From Amborella trichopoda (Eukaryota; Streptophyta; Magnoliopsida; Amborellales; Amborellaceae): a DNA stretch of 64,000 bases. Below are positions 46,657-58,600 of the stretch, in pieces. Position 1 is the first letter of the stretch, and each line of letters starts with the position of its first letter. The position numbers were made by a program, and so were the translations under genes. A model generated the notes under the pieces. It did not search any database, was not told the origin of the DNA, and saw nothing but the letters and a program-made list of their open reading frames with translations. The DNA is taken from contig NW_006498507.1 in the NCBI RefSeq assembly GCF_000471905.2, forward strand, positions 5,373,532 through 5,437,531, read 5' to 3'.

Positions 46657-47160
46657 AAATTGTGGGACAAAATTATGTGATCTCACATGAGCCAATTTTA
46701 CATTTGCTTCAAAGCTGCATAAAAGTTTCAGGTAGTAAAATCGTATAAAGGCCATACATTTTTCAAACAATTAGATTTAAGTGTTTGGATAATCAAAATC
46801 AAGATAATTCAGTGTTATCAGAATAAGATCGGGTGTCAAACTAGTGAAGGGTTTAGTCTAATTAAAATCAATCCAACCATTGGTCGAACTGGCAAGATCA
46901 GGCTTTAAAATATTAAAAATATGAAATGTATTAGAAAAAATTTACCCACTTCGATCGGACTGCTGAAAGCTGGTCAAACCCTAGTTTTGACTCGTTTTTT
47001 AACCAATTTGACTTTTATTCTGAACCAGACTAATTAAAGCACCAGTCGGCAGTCAGATTGGTTCGGTCCAATTTTGATAACCATGCCCTAATCCAATTCA
47101 CTTCTTTTTACAATCTATATACTCGTATCCTCAATGGAAAAACTTTTTGCAGATTATGCT

Positions 47161-47208
47161 ATAACCAAAATATACTTCCCTGGCATAACCAAAATATACT
47201 TCCCTGGC
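47161..47208. repeat. exact 24-bp tandem duplication
   Basis: ATAACCAAAATATACTTCCC plus TGGC, twice in a row (47161-47184, 47185-47208). Confidence 0.95.
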
Positions 47209-47779
47209 ATAAAAAGGTCTATTTATTTAATATTTGTCATGTTATCTTATGATGCCTTCACTGTTTGTTCAACTTTCTTTATTTAGATTTTTCTACTATT
47301 CTTTACAATCAAATGATGCCTATGGGCCCTTTTTGTTTTATAAGATGTTCATGCCACGCACGTGACCCCAACTACATGAACCTAATACCATTTAGTGGAA
47401 GACCACCATTTTAATTATTATGAAATTTAGAGTGAGAGATTCCTTCCTTCCCTAACAAAAGGACACGGTTTCTATGCAGCCAGCTCGCATATTGTAGAAA
47501 TGCGGGCTTGATAATAAATATATTTTTAAATATAATTTGATACTAATTTTTAGAAAATATATAATATTTAACATTGAGATCATGAATAGGAAACTTTGTT
47601 TTTTTTTTAAACTAAAAATAATAATTATATTAAAAAAACATTTGGACCAATAATTACAATTGTTTTCGGATGGACCACCTATTTGCATCCATCTTTATGA
47701 TGGATGCTTTATAACTTTGGACAACATATTGTAGAAATGCGGTCCAGCTTGCATGAAACAATTTTCCCTAACAAAATAA

Positions 47780-48159
47780 GGAAAAAGTTTAGATAAGGTG
47801 TGGCCCTAAACAATCAAATTAAGGCACACCTCAAAAATTCGTTAGAAATGGTGAAAAACTCTCAATTTGATCATCTCGACCTCAAAAAGTATAGAGAACA
47901 GAAAAAAATAGATTTCAAATTTTAGAAAATAATACATTTTGTAATGTATTATCTAGACCATCAATTTTCATGATTTTCAAGTGTTCATCTATTGCTCAAG
48001 CTACACCATTTTTTAACTTTAAATTTTCTAATTAAAGCTGAAATAAATTTTCAAGCCCACATAAAGATTTATGATACTAAAACAACATATTTCGATACTA
48101 TTTGAAAGTGCGTCCTACTTTGATTGTTTAGGAACTCAGCCTAATACAAACCACACCCT
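47780..48159. mobile_element. MITE family C, copy 2
   Basis: Left end GTTTAGATAAGGTGTGGCCC with CTAAACAATCAAATTAAGGC. The right end on the minus strand is GTGTGGTTTGTATTAGGCTG. The core has TTGATCATCTCGACCTCAA. CAAAATAA occurs on both sides, a possible 8-bp target duplication. Confidence 0.7.
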
Positions 48160-49139
48160 CAAAATAAATACGAGGATGAGTAAGAGTCATAGTGCTTCAC
48201 AAGGATCAAAGATGCTGTCTATTTGAGTCAAATGTGCTAAAGGTAATGGAATATTTGTGAGCTTTCCATCATATTTAAAAGACCGATGTTGTTAAATATT
48301 ATAATTTACTAATGGAATAGGAAACTATAACTCAAAATTCAACTATAAATTTCCTTTCATTTTGAACCTTTCCATGGAATTCCGGATTCATGCTTTAAAG
48401 GAGTGAGTCATGATTCATGGGAATTTTGTTTATTAGTTTTATAAGGGTTATATGTTTTGGTACTTCATGCTCTTCCCTTTTCATATGTTGTGATAAGAAA
48501 ATAATACTTAAAAATAATATAAAATATTACACAACCAATGCTCCCACATGGAAAAAGAGATTAGAAACCACACTCGCAAAATTGGGCTCATGTTCTTTTA
48601 CTGTGTAACCTGACTAACAATGATACCTTCTCATTGTAACCCAATTTTGTGCCATATAGGGGCCACCTATCCCTATTTCCTAGATAAATAATTAATGGGT
48701 TTTATATGGATTGATGGGGTTTTTCCATAGTTGTAGTACAAAATGAAATAGTTGTCATAATGAGGGCTCCATATCATTAAAGGCACTTCTGATTATTGAA
48801 TCTAAACATATTATATAGAAACCTAATTGGATGCAAACAATTAATAGATTGTAGAAAAATAGCAAAGAATAATACAAAAGATTTATATGGTTAGTCACTA
48901 ACGTGATAATATCTCAGGCGAAGATGATCAATAGTCTCATTATCATAACCCTAAAAAGTAGTAGACAACTTTCTCTCAAGAATTCCTTATATGAGCCACA
49001 TAAACATATAAATACCTTGTAAAAGGTGTGCAAGGGGGAGCAGAAGGTGATTTAGGAGTTCAGATTTGTTTTGCTGCACCTGTTGTACTTATGTAGGCCT
49101 TTTTCCTTCTTTCTTTTTTTTTTTTTTTTTTCATGTTTA

Positions 49140-49250
49140 TTAAGGAGACAATTAGTTGGCAGATTTTTTGGCTAAGGGGGTGATACTGAATTGTCTCTTA
49201 TATTGTAATTTCCTTCTAATAAAATTAGAGAATTCCTATTAAAAAAAAAA
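49140..49250 (+). pseudogene. LINE 3'-end remnant with poly(A)
   Basis: A short frame reads NQLADFLAKG, like the end of LINE RNase H. It is followed by TATTGTAATTTCC, an AATAAAA signal-like hexamer (49219) and a poly(A) run (49240-49250). A comparable fragment (LETTLAKLGS) lies at about 48,570. Confidence 0.45.
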
Positions 49251-49467
49251 GTCTCCAAGTCTAAATTAAAATCAAATTTACGCATATATAAAAAAACCCC
49301 AACGCAAGCCCCATATATTTCAAGTTGGAGGCTTCAGCCTCTTAACCAAGGTCAAAATAAGATATTAGGTTATACCAAATTCAAGACATAATTTTACTCA
49401 ACAAAACCATCCTTTCAAATGAGATAAGATCTACTTCATTTAACAAACGGTTGTGGCCCTATCAAAA

Positions 49468-49822
49468 TAAATAAATCCTCACCTCATAACTCATCGAAAA
49501 TTGCAAGTCAAACATTGGAAAAACTTTACATTGATCATCACGACTCGAACATTATGGTTGTGAAAAAAAATGGGATTTAAAGGTCTAAAAATAGTGTACA
49601 CTATAACAAATTATCTAGACGATCTATTCAACTTTAAAAATAAGTTTTCACAGATCCGCAAGATATGTACCATTTTTTGAGTTTCTAATTTTATTGTTGG
49701 TGTTAGAAATTGATTTTAGGGCCATCATAGATATTTGGTCGTTGAAAATACTCTCCATATGAGGATTTGAGGTGAGGCTTTATTTTGTTTTCATAAAGCC
49801 TAGGTCTTATAAAACCCTCATC
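49468..49822. mobile_element. MITE family D, copy 2
   Basis: Left CCTCACCTCATAACTCATCG. Right GAGGATTTGAGGTGAGGCTT. The core AACAAATTATCTAGACGATC matches copy 1 nearly base for base. Partial relatives with GTGAGGCTTTACTT lie near 1,040-1,300. Confidence 0.6.
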
Positions 49823-50708
49823 CATGCATAAAAATTGTGAAAATATTTTGATAGAGAAAACATTAAATAATAATAATAATAATATATATATATATATATA
49901 TAAGCTATCATGCCTTAATGAATCTAAACCATGCATGCCAATTATTTGAATTTGGACCATCCGATAAGGGCGTGTACTAGTGGGTCCCACTTCTAGACTT
50001 TCAGGGCTGTCTATATAGCACTTGGAAGCAACTAAGACAAAGTCCCCATAGAAATATGTAAAGTTTAGGTATATAAGAAGCCTTGGGGGATGGTATTTGG
50101 AATCATTGACCATTGAAAAAATGGGTAAAAACCTTGACAAGACAAAGCTCCAATAATTACACACAAAGTGAGGATAGAGGAGACAAAACCAATCTTATTT
50201 GCAAATCCCAATACTTTTGATTAAGGGCCTTCATTTTTTAGCACACCCAACAAGAACTTATTTGGCATTATTTTATTGTTCAGTCAATCTTTCAGGGGCA
50301 CTAGCCTTAACTATGATAATGGTGGGCCCGCATGGTGGTCTCTCAAGGTTTTATTACGTTTTTATTCAAGCATGACCATGTTCCTAAGGTTTGGTCCCTA
50401 AAACTTTTGAGTTCATGCTGGTAAAAGATAGATGCTGAGCCTTAAAATAATGGGAATCAATAGATGGATTGTCTTTGAGCTAAATTGGGCATCCCTTTTA
50501 TCCCCCAAAAGCCACAAAACTTAGTTTTTCCCAAGGCTTTTGGTGGACAGATGGAGGGCATTTTGATTATATTTGGAAAGCGAACCACATTGTAAAAAGG
50601 GAAAGGCAGCATGGATTGAATTTTGGTGAGAGAGACTAAAATGGAGGATTCCATCTTTGGAAACCCTAATTACATCCTTATAACTTACTATAGAATGTAT
50701 TCAGAAAA

Positions 50709-51223
50709 GGGAAAGCTTTCTATATTTCCCCTACAACATAGAAACTCTATCTTCCCCTTACTATCCAGCCGTCTGTTTTTTATCAAGAGAGTCACTTATC
50801 GTTTGATCTTAGATTCGACGTCTCAAAATATTTTATTTTTAGTTTTTTTAATACAAATTTTTTGAACATAAAATTTGGTACGTGCCATCTTCTCATTGGG
50901 GCGCACCTATAAAAAATATTAACATTAATTTTTTGATAAAATATAATAACCAAAATACCCCTTGAATCTTTCAGGGGTATTTGGTCATCTTATTTTGTTG
51001 AAAATATTTTTTTTATATATTTTTATTTAGTGTGAGTTTAATAGAGGAATGAATGTCCAAAATTTGGTGTCAAAATAGTTTATAGAAAAAAAGTAAAAAT
51101 AAAAAAGTGTAGAGACGTGACCTTGTGATTGGGACAATCTTAACCCTCCATTAAAAAATGAACGGTTGGATAAGGGGGAAGATAGAACTTCTATGCTTTA
51201 CGAGGAACATACAAAGCTTTCCC
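50709..51223. repeat. 515-bp fold-back element 2 with 9-bp TSD
   Basis: Ends are GGGAAAGCTTTC on the left and GAAAGCTTTCCC-like on the right (CAAAGCTTTCCC). Flanks TTCAGAAAA/TTCAAAAAA form a 9-bp duplication with one mismatch. The centre has ACCAAAATACCCC then GGGGTATTTGGT. It is homologous to the element at 63,047 but lies in the opposite orientation. Confidence 0.85.
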
Positions 51224-51882
51224 TTCAAAAAAACTTAATGTAGACTGTCAAATTAGAGCGGAAGATGATTCATGTAATGATGCCCAATCTTTCACTATAC
51301 TCCTATCTAGATTAGAGCTAGCAATAGATCGGGCCGGCCCTTACCCTAGCCCTTATATCACCGGCCTGGCTTGGACCTAGCTAAGGAGGCCCTAGTTGTG
51401 TCCGGACCGGGCCTAGTAGACTTAGAGAAAAAAAGAAAAAAATAAGAGAAATATGGTTATGCCTAGCCCAGCTATAGGGCCATGGTGGCCCCACCCTAGT
51501 CCATCTCTTGGGTGACATTTTGTGGCCCAAGCGCTACTTTTTTAATGTTGAGTCGATGAGGACAAGGTGGGCCAACCAGCCAACTACCGTTTTGAAGAAG
51601 AAGAGGGGCGGACAACTTATATCTTTTGTGTCACATTTTTTTGTGTATATCCCCCTTTCTTTCCTTTTCTTAGTTTTTTTTTTTTTTTTTTTTTTTTGAG
51701 TATCGAGATAAGGCACAATGTGTGCAAATTTTCAGGTCCATTACACCTGCTTTTACATAAAAAAAAAAATCAACGTGTAACGGTGATCTTACATTTCTTA
51801 ATTATTCAATTTGTGCCATTGGTTATTTACTATTCTATTGGTCAGCTTTCTACACCCACAAATGTACGTTGCAATATAATAT

Positions 51883-52115
51883 TGGAAAGTACATAATGAG
51901 ACCATTTACTTTTGATACAAGCTGGTCACAATTAATCTTGACTATTGGATGTAAAATTGGATGACTACATTTATTTTATTGACAAAGTTCAAAATTCAAA
52001 AGAAATTTTTTCGAGCTTTGTGACTCACCCAAGCTATCAGATTCCACATTAGATGGTCACAAGTAACTATGAGCTCCCTATATCAAAGGTTACTGATCTC
52101 ATTGTATATAATCCC
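51883..52115. mobile_element. MITE family A, copy 5
   Basis: Ends TGGAAAGTACATAATGAGAC and, on the minus strand, GGGATTATATACAATGAGAT. The 9-bp duplication ATATAATAT flanks it (51874-51882, 52116-52124). Internal GGTCACAATTAATCTTGACT matches the other copies. Confidence 0.88.
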
Positions 52116-52320
52116 ATATAATATATAGGGTATTGTTCTTGTATGGCTACGGCTTTATGATATTTGGTAAATCCGCACCTCATTGCCTAGTTCAAGCAAA
52201 ATCTTTATGATGACTTGCAAATCTATTTTTTGCCGTAATAGAATTTGAAGCTCCAAAGTGATACATATCAATGGACACTTGAAATGAAAGTCCAAAAAAT
52301 AGGTTACAAAGGCCATAATT

Positions 52321-52511
52321 GTCTGGGAAAGGGGCTGAGGTCGTAGTGGTAGCATCCCTACACCCTAGTCACCATGTTGTGGCTTTCATTCCCATTGACA
52401 CTACCTCACTAACACCTTCAAAAAATTAACTGCTAAACTATTTTAAAAATAGGTTTGGGCATCTCTTCCACACCGAAATTTCTCAAAAAAAAAAAAAAAG
52501 AAAAAAAAAAG
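52321..52511 (+). mobile_element. SINE-like element with tRNA-like head, copy 2
   Basis: AGGTCGTAGTGGTAGCATCC (A-box-like) and TGTGGCTTTCATTCCC (B-box-like) are spaced as in tRNA-derived SINEs. A poly(A)-type tail starts at about 52,484. It is aligned with copy 1 through CACTAACACCTTCAAAAAAT. Confidence 0.65.
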
Positions 52512-53197
52512 AACCATAATTATCGTAGTCGAGATAATCGGCATTTTCTAGTCTTGCATACACCTTTTTCCTGCATTCTCATTATGCCTATTCCTCAATT
52601 CTTACATAGAGTCATGAAAACATTGAATTTTTTCAGATATACATGCAACTCTCAACATAAGCTTCCCTTCAATTTCAAATTTACACAACATCCAATCAAA
52701 GCCTGATCTTTCACAAGCCAACACTCTCTTGAACTCCCTGCTTATACAAATGGATGGCCCATGTAGAGCTTCCAAGCACAAACTTTCATGTGCACAATTA
52801 CCAAATTGACCTTCCTCTTACCTGCTATTTTAAAACAAATACTCTTGAATATTGACTATAATGCCCATGCCTTTTCAATGTGTGAGAAGAATAATAAAAA
52901 AAAAAAAACCATGTAGAGCATACGGAATTTTGACTTAAAGTCACTCTACCTTGGAAATCGCAAGAACTTAAGAAGGAGATGAAGACATGAAGCCAAAAGA
53001 GAAGATGTACAGCTCTCCCAACTTGCATAAATTACTACCAAAATTAACAATTCTCTATTTTTTGTTATATTTTTTGTTATATTTCTCCTGAAAAGACAAT
53101 TGTTCATATAATTAAGTAAAAATAAATAGTGATCATATCAGTTTATACATTGATACATCTTTTAAGCCTATCACTCTCACTAACCTCCTAACCTCTC

Positions 53198-53205
53198 CAT
53201 AAATA
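53198..53205 (+). promoter_or_regulatory. TATA-like box of the ERF gene
   Basis: CATAAATA lies about 170 nt before the ERF start codon. It is followed by a pyrimidine-rich leader with CTCTCTCCCTC and CTCTCTCTCT runs, typical of plant core promoters and 5' leaders. The transcription start is inferred at about 30 nt downstream. Confidence 0.55.
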
Positions 53206-53369
53206 CCCCATAAACAAACCCTATTCTTCCTTACAAATCTTCAGCTTCAGCCAAGAAACATAATCCAACTTTTCTCTCTCCCTCTGTTTATCTCCCTTCT
53301 CTTCTTTGCCTTCAATCCCTCCCTACATCAAACACAAGAAAAATAACCAACCTCTCTCTCTCTGCATTC

Positions 53370-54257
53370 ATGGATTTCCAAAACCATGCATATCCACCAC
53401 CATCTTACTCCCCATCATCATCTTCATCATCATCAGCATCCTCATCACAAGAGAAAAGAACCAGAAGAAGAAATCAAGAACCAGGGAGGTTTCTTGGTGT
53501 GAGGAGACGGCCTTGGGGGAGATATGCAGCTGAAATAAGAGACCCATCCACTAAAGAAAGGCATTGGCTTGGAACCTTTGACACAGCTGAGGAGGCAGCC
53601 TTAGCCTATGATAGAGCAGCAAGATCAATGAAAGGGCTAAAAGCAAGAACCAATTTCATGTATTCAGATATGCCTCATGGTTCTTCTTTAACCTCCATTA
53701 TATCCCCTGATGACTCAGAAAACCTCAAGAAAAGCCTTTTAATGGCTTCCATGATAACCCCTGCTAATACCCCATTTTTGAACCAGCACCAAAACCAATC
53801 CTCAGAAGCTCCTTTCTCCTTTGATTTTCTTCAATTTCAGAATCTGAATACTGGGTTTTCGTGCTCAAACCCAGCTTCTTCGGGTTCCGAAACTTCAGGG
53901 AATTTAGAACCCCAATTACCCACCTTTAAAACGGAGTCAGATGGGTTGTTGAGCTCTGTTTTGGAGAGTGGCAGTGGTGGGGTTACTTCTCAATCCATTT
54001 CCTCTGTCCAAAACGCAATGTGTGAAGAAGTGGAGTTTGGTTTGTGGGCTGATTCTTATTTTCAGAGTGGTTTTAGTGAAGAGATTGGAGTTGATTCTTC
54101 AATGACCAGTAGCCAATGCATGGGCTATAATGGTGGCTATGATTCTTTCATGAACAGTCCCTTGTTGGGGTGCATGCCTCAGGTCCCTGATACCCAGTCC
54201 TGTTCTATGCCTGCTCCTACAGAAGCCATTGACATTGGTTCTTACCTTTTCTACTAA
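53370..54257 (+). CDS. LEP: AP2/ERF transcription factor, LEAFY PETIOLE-like
   Basis: A single-exon gene of 295 residues with both ends intact. Residues 12-26 are a serine run and 29-40 are basic ([12 protein letters not shown]), a likely nuclear signal. Residues 41-98 form one AP2 DNA-binding domain: [18 protein letters not shown], then [20 protein letters not shown] and ARTNF. The AEIRD residues mark the ERF rather than the DREB class. Right after the domain comes YSDMP-x-SS-x-TSI-x-SPDD, and near the C-terminus SP-x4-MP-x-V-x-D. As I recall these are shared with Arabidopsis LEP and its close relatives in ERF group VIII, which act in leaf and meristem development. The rest is low-complexity Ser/Asn/Gln, probably activating. 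The start ATG is the first in a CT-rich leader of about 140 nt. PUCHI/ESR relatives are the alternative; the ERF call is sure, the LEP assignment less so. Confidence 0.93.
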   Translation: MDFQNHAYPPPSYSPSSSSSSSASSSQEKRTRRRNQEPGRFLGVRRRPWGRYAAEIRDPSTKERHWLGTFDTAEEAALAYDRAARSMKGLKARTNFMYSDMPHGSSLTSIISPDDSENLKKSLLMASMITPANTPFLNQHQNQSSEAPFSFDFLQFQNLNTGFSCSNPASSGSETSGNLEPQLPTFKTESDGLLSSVLESGSGGVTSQSISSVQNAMCEEVEFGLWADSYFQSGFSEEIGVDSSMTSSQCMGYNGGYDSFMNSPLLGCMPQVPDTQSCSMPAPTEAIDIGSYLFY

Positions 54258-54369
54258 AACACCAAGAAATAGAGGAAGAGAGCTGGATTTGTCTTCATCT
54301 TTTGAGTGAGGGTCCAAAGGGAAAATGGTTCTTTCTTTTGTTTTAAACTTTTAACAATTTGTTGTGTGC

Positions 54370-54435
<66 letters not shown>

Positions 54436-55260
54436 TTCGTTGTAGTAGAGTAGAGACGTAGTAGAGAGAGGAGAACGTAGTTACGTTTCGTTTCGTTCTC
54501 GTACGTAGAGTAACGTAAGTAACGTTACGTNNNNNNNNNNNNNNNNNNNNNNNNNNNNNNNNNNNNNNNNNNNNNNNNNNNNNNNNNNNNNNNNNNNNNN
54601 NNNNNNNNNNNNGGAGAGAGAGAGAGAGAGGAGCTTTCTTGGTTAGAGATAGAAGCTAGAGAGAGGAGACAATGGTTTCTTTCCTCTGCAGATAGAAGCT
54701 AGGTTTCTCCCTTTTTGGTAACACAGAGAGAAACTTCTTCTCTTCTCTTTTAATCAGAGAAATGGAAAAAGATACGACTTTAGTTTTTGGGGGAGAGAGA
54801 GAAGCCTTTTGGGTTTGGAGATTCAATGCAATAATAGTTTGGTCACATCAGATGGGGATCTCTTTCCACAGGCTGATTCAGATTCACACTGACCAAAGCT
54901 CTGTTCCATCTCTTGCAGGTGCCACTTTTCCGATGCATGGAATGTTTAAGGAATCCCTATGAGGTTTCGCACAGCTACCATAAAGGGTTAGGCAAAGCTG
55001 TAAAATTTAAGGAGCCCCATGTTTTTTTTTTACTTTCAAGCTTTTATTTGTGTTACATTTTAGCTACTTTTGTGTACCCCTTGTTTCTTGCAAACTTCTA
55101 TATTTAGAATATTAGAGAGCTTAATTAAAGTGTAGGCAAAGTAGTGTTTTCTTTCTTGTGAGTCGTGTTTTACTTTAAAGTTGGTCATCACATTGTGTGT
55201 TTGCTTCTTGCTTTGGACTGATATTTGGTGGTATTATGACCATGTTGCAAATATTGCCAA
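54258..55260 (+). other. 3' flank and probable 3' UTR of the ERF gene, with microsatellite and gap
   Basis: After the stop there is no further coding sequence. The stretch holds a GT run then a GA run (54361-54431), low-complexity sequence up to an 82-base N gap, and then another GA run. Short open stretches around 54762-55107 have no recognisable protein content. The 3' UTR end cannot be placed with confidence. Confidence 0.5.
54531..54612. other. assembly gap (82 N)
   Basis: A run of N flanked on both sides by GA-rich microsatellite. The roughly 100 bases before it are built from short permutations of GTAG/ACGTA, which looks like poorly resolved consensus at a repeat edge rather than real sequence. 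Confidence 0.95.
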
Positions 55261-55267
55261 TGGTTTT

Positions 55268-55320
55268 ATGCTCCCCCAGGAGCATCGTGTGCATTCACTA
55301 CCTCAAGTAAAATCGTATCT
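55268..55320. mobile_element. MITE family B, left-end fragment
   Basis: The hairpin TATGCTCCCCCAGGAGCAT is followed by GTGTGCATTCACTACCTCA, matching the left end of family B. The right part is not recognised. Confidence 0.5.
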
Positions 55321-55619
55321 AGCCGTACTACCTCAATATTTGGGGCAAAGAACTTCAAAGAAGACAAAACAAGAAGGAAAAAAAAGGAAAAAAGAAAAGA
55401 ATAGAAATATCATATACATTGTATATGATGATAAGTTTGAACAGAGTTTTATGCTGACTGCCTACCTAACATAATCCAGCCCTTTTACTCGGGCATGGGA
55501 CGGGATAAGAGAGTTTAAGGTCTTCTTAAATCGCATACATTATATATGTACTTAAAAAATAACTTTCCAAAATTGAGTAAAGACCATACAATTTTAGATA
55601 GTCGGATATATAGGAATTC

Positions 55620-58600
55620 AAGATTCAACTTTTTTTTTTTTCTGACAAAGAGCATAAATTATATAAAAAGGATACCCAACGGGATAATATCATTCAAAAT
55701 TGAAAGTGAAGGTAGCGCCGCTACCCCTTTGGCTAAGAAATCAGTGAAGCCGTTAGCTTCCCTAAAAACATGATGAAAAGTAGCAGGAACACTTATCACC
55801 GGCTCGAGAATTTGAAGCTAGAGATATTTGAGTTCCCAGGGAACCCTTATCTCCTTCTTGCACCACTTAATAACATTCTACGAGTCCCCCTCAATTATAC
55901 AAGTTCTACCCACAAAATTGGATTGAAGTAGTTTTAAACCTTGTGGAAGAGCTGCCATTTCAACAAAGTTAGCAGTGGCTTCTTCGAACCTGCAAATGAG
56001 AGACAGACTAGACCATTGGAGTCAAGAACCACTCCCCCAATACCTGCCTTCCCAGGGTTACCTTATGAGCTTACGTCAAAATTTAAATTAAGGGCATTAA
56101 GGGGAAGTGAACACCAAGCAGTCCTAGGCCTTGTGAGCATACGTCAAAATTTAAATTAAGGACATTAAGGGGAAGTGAACACCAAGCAATCCTAGGCCTG
56201 TATCGAGTCGAACCCAAAGAGATTAAATTGTGGAGTTGAATCATAACATCCACTTCTGGTAAACTCCATCCTTCATTTGTTGCAACCAACCAACACAATA
56301 AGGAATGCTTGATTTTGAGAAGCACCCTTTAAAGGGGAGCCAATCCCCTTCAAAAGTACGTCTATTTTGCTCCAGCCAGATTTCCCACATAATCACACCC
56401 CTGCTATCATTCAAATAACTTTTTCAACTTTTGGCAAACTAGGTATTGACAGGTTTGTTACAATAACGATCACATCTTGAGGCAGAGGTATGCTAATACC
56501 CATCATGACCAAAAACCAATGTCACATCCTAGCAGCAAAATGACAGTGAAGGAAAAGGTGAGCCCCAGATTCAAAATCTTCCTTACACATCAAGCAAATG
56601 TTTGGAAGAATTTTACCCTTCTTGATAAGATTATCAACAGTGAGAATCTTATCTTGTACCTCGAGCCATATGAAAATCTGAACTTTATGAGGTTATAGGT
56701 CATTTCCAAATCTTTGCCACTTATGGCATTGACCATCTTCACCGGCCATGAAAGAGAAAACTGTAGTATAACTTGACTGAAAACACTCTATCACTTCCTT
56801 CTTCCCATATAACCTCATCATCCGAGGCATTCGGTATGCACCGTTCAACAAGTTCAGAAGAGAACTAAGTTGCTCTATAAATTCATCATTCAATCTGCTA
56901 CATGGTAAACTCACATTCCAGAAGACTTGGTTACCAACTCCTTCACAATTATCAACAACCTTGCAATTCGGGTTGGTTACCTTCTCGAATAAGTCATGAA
57001 ACAAGAGTTTCAGAGAATAGTCCCCAACCCACTTATGGTGCCAAAAGGAGATGTGAGAGCCATCACCAACTACCCATCTCATACTTCTATCAATAAATGG
57101 TTCACAAAGAGCAAGGTCTCTAAAAGGAAGACCTAGACCCTCTCCTACTTGTTCCTAACCACATACCATGTCTATCCATCTCATATTTTACAACCAAAAC
57201 TTTAAACTACAACTGGTCCTTCAAGAGGGGGCTTCGCCACCACCATTTATAACAGAGAGCCTGATTAACAATTTTAACTTTCCACTTTTTGGGTACACAC
57301 TATCTCATCTCAAAAGATGGTATTTTCTATCATCATCATATGAGAACCACAAAAAATCACTCATCATCCTCTTTGTTTTTTAAACAAACAATTGCATGCA
57401 TTGGAAGGATTGACATATGGGCAAATTAGCCAAACATGATTGAAGCAACGTAGCCCTCCCTCCTAAAGATAGGCATTTAGGCTTTCATAGGTCCAACTTG
57501 GTTTGGACACAGTGGAGGACAGTATCCCAAGTAGACGTGGTTAGCCTTCTATTTGAAATTGGTAGCCCTAAATAAGTGATTGAGAATTTATCCCCCCTAC
57601 AGCCCAGAGCCCTTGCCAAGTCTTGGACCACCCCTTCCTCACAAATTATGCTAATCAAGGACGTTTTATTAAAATTGACCTTTAATCCAATCATTACCTC
57701 ACAAATATTGAAAAACGTGGCTATATTGGTCACTTGCATAATATATGCATCACAAAACAGCAAGGTATCATTTGCTTATTGCAAATGCGAAGAATCCCCA
57801 ACTTCGAAACCCTTGAAATACCCTCTCCCCTCTATATTATTAATCATCAGACTCAAACACTCAGCATATAGAGTGAAAATAAATTGTGTTAGGGGATCAC
57901 CTTACCTTAAACCCCTCGATACTCTAAAGAAACCAATGAGATTACCCTTAAAAAGCATAGTGAGCCGAGGAGAGACATCCAAAAATCCAACTCCTCCATT
58001 TTCCCCCAAACCCCATCTTCCACGTAGCTTCTAGTAGAATATCTCATTCTACTCTGTTATATGTATTTTCCATGTCTAATTTTATAACCACCACTGGATT
58101 TTGGCTAATCACTCTAGAATGGCTACATTCATATGCTATCAAAACATTATCCGTAATCAGTATATCTTGGATGAAAGCAGATTGTGGGCCTGATACAACC
58201 AAAGGTAATACCACTTTTAATCATTCTGTATAAAGTTTTTGCCACAATTTTATATAAGCTAGTAAGCAAGCTAATGGGTCTTATATCACTAAGATCAGCA
58301 ATAACATTTTTCTTTTTTGGCAATCAAAGTGATGTACGTGGAATTGACCCTGCTAAATAACTCCCCCCTTCTCATGAAATCTCACCATTTCCAACAGACC
58401 CAAATTCGTTAAACTCCAAAAATTTTGGAAGAAAAATAATGGGAAACCAGCAAATCCTGAAGCTTTATCACCTGGCAAAAGAAAAACAACTCTTTTTAGA
58501 TCCTCTAGGGATACCTCAGCCTCAAGCTGAGCAACAAGTCCAAGGGTTAAGCATTTGAAAGGGACCCTATTGATCCTCGGGGTAAAAAACACTTCTGAGG

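Noticed and set aside
46328..46748. two overlapping frames of 75-120 codons
   Set aside because: They follow the SINE-like copy and its 40-bp tandem repeat; repeated LFLTLSQK reflects the DNA repeat.
49703..50164. 153-codon minus-strand open frame
   Set aside because: Runs through a MITE and a TA microsatellite (Tyr/Ile run); no domain.
53306..53533. 75-codon open frame overlapping the ERF start
   Set aside because: It is an out-of-frame reading of the ERF leader and AP2 region, with no domain of its own.
54099..54317. minus-strand open frame over the ERF 3' end
   Set aside because: Antisense shadow of the ERF coding sequence.
57576..58034. 152-codon plus-strand open frame
   Set aside because: Antisense shadow of the minus-strand LINE reverse transcriptase.
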